Origin: Antedon mediterranea
Taxonomy: Eukaryota; Echinodermata; Crinoidea; Comatulida; Antedonidae
DNA length: 64,000 nt
Direction of reading: 5' to 3'
Assembly (NCBI RefSeq): GCF_964355755.1
Contig: NC_092673.1
Coordinates: forward strand, 25,611,001-25,675,000
Below the pieces are notes generated by a model. The model searched no databases. It saw only the letters and a list, made by a program, of their open reading frames with translations, and was not told where the DNA came from. Of the stretch, positions 59,501-64,000 are shown piece by piece (the stretch's first letter is position 1; each line of letters begins with the position of its first letter). The position numbers were made by a program, and so were the translations under genes.

Positions 59501-62500
59501 GCGCTGCGTTCTAGTGGGAACCATGCTTTAATACTAAGTTCCACCTGCATAGAGGTGGGCGTAGTGTTAAAATATATTTTTACACATGTTAGCCCGATAA
59601 ACACAGAAAATAAAGAAAGACCGATATTGGTTATAAGTGTCTAATATGAATGGCAAGTCGTTGTTGCAACACCTAAAAGGAGAACATTAAAAATGGAACA
59701 TAAACGAAAACAAAAATAATGAGGGAGAGGAGGGAAGGAAGTTGAAATTAGTTTACTTGTTGACGTACCGGTTGACAGGGTGATGTAAATAGGAGGAGAG
59801 ACGCTGTCAAAAGACGGGCGCCCCGCATTAATCTTTTTTTTGACACATGTGAGCCCGATACACACACAAAATAAGAAAGTATACTGGAAAGTTGTACCCT
59901 AAAAAGGGTGTCCTCTGAATAGGGTAGTCCCCAAAGAGTGGGTCGTCCTTATTCCCCTTGTTTGTTTTACAGGAAAGTGCTCCTTTAATATGACTAATGA
60001 TAATCATATTTATTCGGCAAAAGTTCTTAAAAGTACGTTTTACATTTCATCTTGCCAGGATCAAGTAATAGGCATGAGCCCAAACAGAAAACTGCTCTTA
60101 CTCCATCATTATTATAAAATTAATAAAAACAAAACAAAACAAAGTTATAATGGGATACACCAATTAAGAATAAGCTGCATTGAATAAACAATAGCCTATA
60201 AACAATTACAACATAATATTTTGAGATCAAATGTTTGGTGAGTTGGGCTTTTAAGTCTGAAATTATAGCTTTGTTTAATTTCATTGAGAAGTTGCTCCCA
60301 TAAACTAGGAAAAAAACAAACGATGAATTTAAAAATGTATTGGTCTTAGCCTTCCAATATATTAAACGCATGCATGTATCAAATTCACACCTCTCACTTT
60401 ATCTCACAAACTCATTAAAGGATGAGGGACAGATGCCATGCAATATTTTAAAGTTACCCAAAGGATGGGTCCTAATGTAGGCCTAGGTCCTTTGCTTTAC
60501 ACAATTGTTTTTTACATAACTGAATTTGTAGGGTTTTTCCGCTTCAGTATCACGAAGTATCATGAGAATAGATAGAAAGTTAACGTTTTTGTTTGTTGTT
60601 TAATACCTTATACCTCTTTTCTGAGGCATATGAAATTAATTGATAAATAAAGAAATCGGATTCTAAATCAGCTACAGCATGTGGTTGCTAGCGCCTTTTT
60701 AGTGGATATGCGCTATATAAATTATTATTATTACATCTATTTACAGTATGACCCTGACATTGAAGAACCAGTCGTGTCTTCCGTGTCATCAAGCTCGACA
60801 TCTGGTGATCGGAGAACTGTTAATTTCTATCTCTCTATACCCGCATATCAAAACCGCTCATACACACTAGTTCCGGAATGGAAATCACCGGAACTTGACA
60901 GCAGTAACTTAAGAATAACCTCAATAAGTAAATCTGATAACTTCGGACAAAATATCCCATGTGTAGATAGAGAAATAACTGAAGGAATTCCAGGCAGAAG
61001 CGTAATGATGGGTAGAATGATCAACTCTGGTAAGTTGTACAAAGTGTCATGTTTTTCTTTTCGCTTGGGGCCATTTATTTATTTATTTAGGCCTATTCTG
61101 TCTTTATACTGAATGAAACTTTCAGTGTTAAATCATTGATTTCAAACTGGTTCAGTAGAAAACAAATAAATAATACAAATGATTCAAAGACAACTAAAAC
61201 ATAGTAATTTATATTTATTTATTCACATAGGCCTACAAATAAAGTAAATATATGTAGATTTTGTTGTTCTAATTGACAATTGACAATAATTACATTTGTT
61301 TCAAAACTGTAGGTCATAATGAAAAAAAGTTAAACTGTTCCAATTAGATACGTCTGCATAGGCCTATATAAATAAGCAATATTGTTGTAAATTCGTATTG
61401 TAACATTTCTAATGGAAACATACAAATGATTTAAGTGTTTTCCATGATTATATGAGTCGGGTTGGTGAACATCAGTCCAAAATACGCAGAATTTTTTCCA
61501 AAATACGTCAAGTTGAGGGTGCTATACTAATCCAAAATACGCGTGTCTTTCCAAAATACGTCGACTTGAGGGTGCTATTCATTTTCCAAAATACGCGAAT
61601 TGTCCAAAATACGTTAACTTGAGGGCGCTATTCATTTTCCAAAATACGCGATTTGTCCAAAATGTGTCATATTGAGAGTGTACTGAATAAAAACAAATAT
61701 GTGCCAACATCAGTCAATAGACAGTGCCTATAATATAATAATGTCGGAACGATGTACGATTGCATTGCCAGACGTAGCTAGAAATGAGGCATAAACCGGC
61801 TAAAAACAGCATGTACAAGTATTGTCATAGGTGATGTGTTATATATTTGGTGATCTACAAAATTGATATTTTTCCCGAGCTCGATAGCCCAACATCGCTT
61901 TCAATTAATGGTTCATCTTTTCAATGTTGAAGATACAATTCTTTATAGTAATTTTTAAAACAGCCTCGCGTTTTGAAGGTTCGAATATTTTTTGGGAAAA
62001 TTTGCGTATTTTGGAAAACTGTGCCTTCAAGTTGGAGGGTATGTCGGATAACTTTCTTATTGTAGAAAATTAATAGCGCTACAAAAGTTGTTTTAAGTTG
62101 GATAACTCAAGTTGACGTATTTTGGAAAAATTCTGTGTATTTTGGACTGATAGCGGATAATAGTTGGATAACTTTCAAATTTTAGAAAATTAATAGTGGC
62201 CTCAAGTTGACGTATTTTGGAAAATTACTAACGCTCTCAAGTTGACGTATTTTGGACAAATCGCGTATTTTGGGAAATTAATAGCGCCCTCAAGTCGACG
62301 TATTTTGGAAAGACTCGCGTATTTTGGATTAGTATAGCGCCCTCAACTTGACGTATTTTGGAAAAAATTCTGCGTATTTTGGACTGAATTTCACCAACCC
62401 TATTGGATTATATCGGAATAGGCCTATAGAACATTTTGATTATCAGAATAATTCGGTTGAGTAATTAAAAAAAAATCATATTTCTATTCCTTCCGCCTAT

Positions 62501-63705
62501 TGTAAGGTGTGGCGCAGTGTGTTGGACGTTGGACTACTGATCGTGAAACGCATTGCTTGTATCCTTAGGCAAAATACCTTACTTACGTTTGCCTCTCTCC
62601 ACCCAGGTGTATACATGGGTACCCGGCTAGATTAAGACACAACTTTTTGATGATTACTAGCTGCATTATGGGAGTATGTTTCCATACGTGTTTGATGCAA
62701 AAATGACCGGAGTAATAATGTTCAGCGCTTAGAGGTTTCACAACATTAGGCGCTATGTAAATCCAGGATAATATTAATATAACTCATGCCCAATAAATGT
62801 GTGATGAATCGAACATTCTATACTATTTCACGTTTATATGTATTGTTATTTAATAGGATATGTTACCAACAATGGGAATTACAACAAAATGAGAATTAGC
62901 GTGACTGTAGAGCATAATATGTGCAATCTGCATCCGTCGGGCTCAAATGTATTCTATATACACGCCCATTATTCACCCACTCAGTCTGTAAAAGCTCAGT
63001 CATCTTTTACTTATAATCCAGACCCATCACCCGAGGTAAGCCTAATTTTGTTTTGAGAACCTGTATGCGCATTTGTGGCGTCCGTGTAGAGCAACTGGGG
63101 ACCGAGTTTTGAATACGTTAAATACGTTGGGGACTAACTAAGCCTAGCAACCCTCTAAATAATCTAAAAACAAATGTATAAATACAAATTGGACGCGGCA
63201 CAAGGACGTTAAAGTGGTTTGACCAATTATGACGCGTAGATCACCCAAACTATCGCTTGTGATTGGTCAACTCACTTGCGTCTACGCCTACCTCGTCGTG
63301 TTGCATCCAATGAAATGCAAGCTTAACAATATTATAAATTTACCTTTTCTCCTTGATATACTTGCTGATTTTACTCTCTTTTTCAGATCCCCGAAATACC
63401 TACACCGGATCCATACCCTTTGGAATGTTCACCGACTCCAGACGTTTTAATGTTTTCAAACGTGACATGCCGGATCATTTTATTGCTACGGGAATCACGA
63501 ACGTCTGTATCAGTTGAAGTTCGTCTTAGAGAGTCCGCTTCAGAACCTATTCTATTCCATTTTGTACAAGAAACGTTCGATGTCCATACAATTGGTGACG
63601 GTTTAGATATAAATGACACCATTTCATTTAACGTCGATCCCGATGAAGACGGGTCTGCTAACAAAAAACTTGTTATCGAAATAGGCCCAGTCAACAAACT
63701 TGAAT
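52820..63705 (+). CDS. Unrecognised secreted or cell-surface protein of two-exon modules (3' partial)
   Basis: Predicted exons: 52820-52856, 53286-53503, 54200-54436, 55382-55579, 56166-56417, 56691-56903, 58071-58335, 58989-59173, 60747-61029, 62857-63035 and 63387-63705. All have GT-AG borders and matching phases, about 795 residues so far. The start MASYILTVLFCTCVIPMIKA is a good signal peptide. A Thr/Ser/Val/Glu-rich segment follows, then modules of 145, 155, 150 and 154 residues and half of a fifth, each from two exons. The first half often has a G-x-V/K...FP core (GGVLRGKVKVTFPAG; PGDKMSVLITAIFPQ). The second half has alternating hydrophobic strands and N-x-T/S sites. This suggests beta-sandwich repeats, loosely like the DUF11-type repeats of bacterial surface proteins. 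Family and function unknown. No membrane anchor within the window. Confidence 0.78.
53309..53480 (+). repeat. Coding minisatellite, 18-bp unit
   Basis: About nine to ten units of TCAGTCGTAACAGAGGRG, each giving one S-V-V-T-E-E/D/G hexapeptide. Units vary at the last codons. All lengths stay multiples of three apart from small internal shifts that keep the frame open. Confidence 0.88.
53554..53710. mobile_element. Harbinger-like MITE, long subfamily, eroded
   Basis: AGCTTGGTTCCCAGTTAAGA to GCGTTGCGTTCTAGTGAGCA with the core CCTTCCAATAATTGTGTTTA. It lies in the second intron of the modular gene. Confidence 0.7.
53825..54003. mobile_element. Harbinger-like MITE, 179 bp, TAA duplication
   Basis: AGCTTGGTTCCCACTAA to CTAGTGGGAACCACGCT with TAA on both sides (53822-53824 and 54004-54006). 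Nearly identical in body to the 50648 and 6928 copies. Confidence 0.9.
54200..55579 (+). other. Module 1 of the secreted protein (exons 3 and 4)
   Basis: Exon 3 (54200-54436, 79 residues, phase 0-0) has THGSQYIDELYVGGVLRGKV then KVTFPAGHTSSSFNLYIF. Exon 4 (55382-55579, 66 residues, phase 0-0) has KIVVSFAMATVDDISELNDG then ANFSV with an N-glycosylation site. Together 145 residues. Confidence 0.72.
54477..54985. mobile_element. Two long-subfamily MITE pieces followed by a Mutator-like end
   Basis: AGCGTGGTTCCCAATAGAAC at 54477 begins one long Harbinger-like copy. A second begins near 54632 (GCTTGGTCTCACTCTAGCGA) and is cut at 54747. From 54748, GGGTGTCACAAAACCTAAGA to GGATGATTTTACAGAC matches the left end of the 20109 element for about 235 bp, then stops. 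All lie in intron 3 of the modular gene. Confidence 0.75.
55622..55821. mobile_element. TTAA-type MITE, AGGACAA ends, copy 2
   Basis: AGGACAACTCGACCGAGGAA to CAAGTTGTCCT. TTAA is on the left (55618-55621), but the right flank reads TTGT. The centre is the GAGATTAAGGATATCGCGAT hairpin shared with 10291-10498. Confidence 0.75.
56166..56903 (+). other. Module 2 of the secreted protein (exons 5 and 6)
   Basis: Exon 5 (56166-56417, 84 residues) has IDNDIKLDLERTEGDQVMHP then GDKMSVLITAIFPQYFFGNI. Exon 6 (56691-56903, 71 residues) has VKIGLTFILTNMEDIL and the N-glycosylation sites NYT, NAT and NLT. All boundaries are phase 0. Together 155 residues. Confidence 0.72.
56971..57243 (+). mobile_element. 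5S rRNA-derived SINE
   Basis: GTTAGACCTTGGATGGGAGA, then ATCGGGTGCTGTAT, closely follow the 3' half of 5S rRNA, including the internal promoter region. About 200 bp of unrelated body follow, ending in a poly-A tail (AATAAAAAAAAAGAAC). The 5S 5' half is missing. It sits in intron 6 of the modular gene. Confidence 0.82.
58071..59173 (+). other. Module 3 of the secreted protein (exons 7 and 8)
   Basis: Exon 7 (58071-58335) has NATVDFPSVLYFNQPEAMLI and three cysteines near its end (ICQKTF, TFCADY, INC). Exon 8 (58989-59173) has DETELVLFLGLVLQNKVTNV with sites NVT and NVT. The internal intron is phase 1, unlike modules 1-2. Together 150 residues. Confidence 0.72.
58500..58775 (+). mobile_element. 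tRNA-Leu/Ser-derived SINE
   Basis: GAGTGGCCGAGCGGTTAAGA is a close match to a tRNA-Leu/Ser A box, and GGGTTTGAGGCTC stands in the B-box position. The body runs to GTCGCCCAGTATAAATAAA. A second copy begins at 31375. In intron 7 of the modular gene. Confidence 0.75.
59182..59527. mobile_element. Long Harbinger-like MITE abutting a splice donor
   Basis: AGCTTGGTTCCCACTGGCGA to GCGTTCTAGTGGGAACCATG. It begins 8 bp after exon 8 ends, directly behind the donor GTAAGATA. The flanks ATA and TTA are imperfect. It is the longest copy (346 bp). Confidence 0.78.
60655..60746 (+). mobile_element. SINE 3' tail supplying the acceptor region of exon 9
   Basis: TAGTGGATATGCGCTATATA then AATTATTATTATTACATC is the common GCGCTATATAAAT-(ATT)n tail of tRNA-type SINEs. 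It ends only about 12 bp before the acceptor TTTACAG at 60740-60746. Confidence 0.6.
61454..62405. mobile_element. 952-bp foldback transposon built of CAAAATACG words
   Basis: The ends GAGTCGGGTTGGTGAA and, inverted, CAATAGGGTTGGTGAA are bordered by GATTATAT on both sides (61446-61453 and 62406-62413), a likely 8-bp duplication. The long arms repeat CCAAAATACG(C/T) and TTGAGGG(T/C)GCTATTCA at least four times per arm. No coding frame. Confidence 0.75.
62502..62780 (+). mobile_element. tRNA-derived SINE with conserved 3' domain
   Basis: GTGTGGCGCAGTGTGTTGGA starts a tRNA-like head. The body has CACCCAGGTGTATACATGGG and TACCCGGCTAGATTAAG, and it ends TTAGGCGCTATGTAAATCCA. This pattern is widespread in marine invertebrate SINEs. 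In intron 9 of the modular gene, close to exon 10. Confidence 0.72.
63187..63325. mobile_element. Eroded Harbinger-like MITE
   Basis: The core ATCGCTTGTGATTGGTCAAC, with TCACTTGCGTCTACG, matches the body of the 179-bp family, but both ends are lost. Confidence 0.55.
63387..63705 (+). other. First half of module 5 (exon 11), window edge beyond
   Basis: An Ile/Pro-rich opening (IPEIPTPDPYPLECSPTPDV), then LRESRTSVSVEVRLRESASE and SANKKLVIEIGPVNKLE. The donor GTACGT at 63706 gives phase 1, as in exons 7 and 9, so a partner exon is expected to the right. A weaker donor at 63710 is possible. No further exon is seen to 64000. Confidence 0.68.
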
Positions 63706-64000
63706 GTACGTAATTTTAAAATCACGTTCACCATTGCAATGTTTTTTTTGTATATTCATTTTTCATCCTGGATACATCCGGCCGAATGAGGACGCCTACA
63801 TATTATGTTAATCTATATTAGTATTTGCCAACTCCCGTCCAGTATCATCACGCAAAGTTTTGCTTCAAACTATTACAATTATTGATTTAAATTATTCAAC
63901 AATTATTTGTCCTGTTAAAGTGACAACATCGTGTGTTCACTGTTCAATTTTTTCCCGCATAAATCGTTTAGTTATTATTATTAGTCTGTCTGTTTGCTTG

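Larger units (their letters stand above)
60747..63035 (+). other. Module 4 of the secreted protein (exons 9 and 10)
   Basis: Exon 9 (60747-61029) has a Ser-rich opening (VVSSVSSSSTSGDRRTVNFY) then YLSIPAYQNRSYTLVPEW. Exon 10 (62857-63035) has YNKMRISVTVEHNMCNLHPS and HYSPTQSVKAQSSFTY. The internal intron is phase 1. Together 154 residues. The intron between them holds the 952-bp CAAAATACG element. Confidence 0.72.

Overview
The window looks like nuclear DNA of a marine invertebrate deuterostome, most likely an echinoderm or a relative. This is inferred from the AT-rich intron-bearing genes, the very frequent AGGCCTA-type words, and the dense mix of MITEs, tRNA- and 5S-derived SINEs and CR1/L2/RTE-type LINEs. 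I cannot fix the species. Three spliced protein genes were rebuilt by eye from GT-AG sites with matching phases.

Layout. (a) 1-9864: no gene found, only MITEs, a 268-bp tandem duplication and degenerate tandem repeats. (b) 9865-19452, minus strand: an 8-exon gene for a 509-residue amino-acid transporter of the AAAP (SLC32/36/38) clan. (c) 19453-21506: a head-to-head intergenic region of about 2 kb, half of it a 1092-bp Mutator-like non-autonomous element flanked by a perfect 10-bp target duplication. (d) 21507-42526, plus strand: a complete 19-exon gene for the ribosome-assembly factor NOP14 (856 residues predicted). Its first intron holds a 3.86-kb TTAA-flanked transposon with long inverted ends and a decayed zinc-finger/SAP-like gene. 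Its 15th intron holds two LINE copies. (e) 44429-49465, minus strand: an apparently full-length CR1/L2/Jockey-group LINE with two intact ORFs and a 9-bp target duplication. (f) 49860-52800: LINE debris and nested Harbinger-type MITEs. (g) 52820-63705 and beyond, plus strand: the first 11 exons of a secreted or cell-surface protein I do not recognise. It has a signal peptide, a Thr/Ser/Val-rich stretch encoded by an 18-bp minisatellite, and then regular modules of about 150 residues, each encoded by two exons. It runs off the right edge.

NOP14 (nucleolar 40S assembly) and the transporter share no pathway; they are neighbours and may share a promoter region. The most novel content is the modular secreted protein. 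Next are the TTAA element with its possible -1 slippery heptamer, and a PIF/Harbinger-like MITE family whose TTA/TAA target duplications are supported by an empty site inside a paralogous repeat. All exon models are read from sequence alone; no transcript or database search was available.
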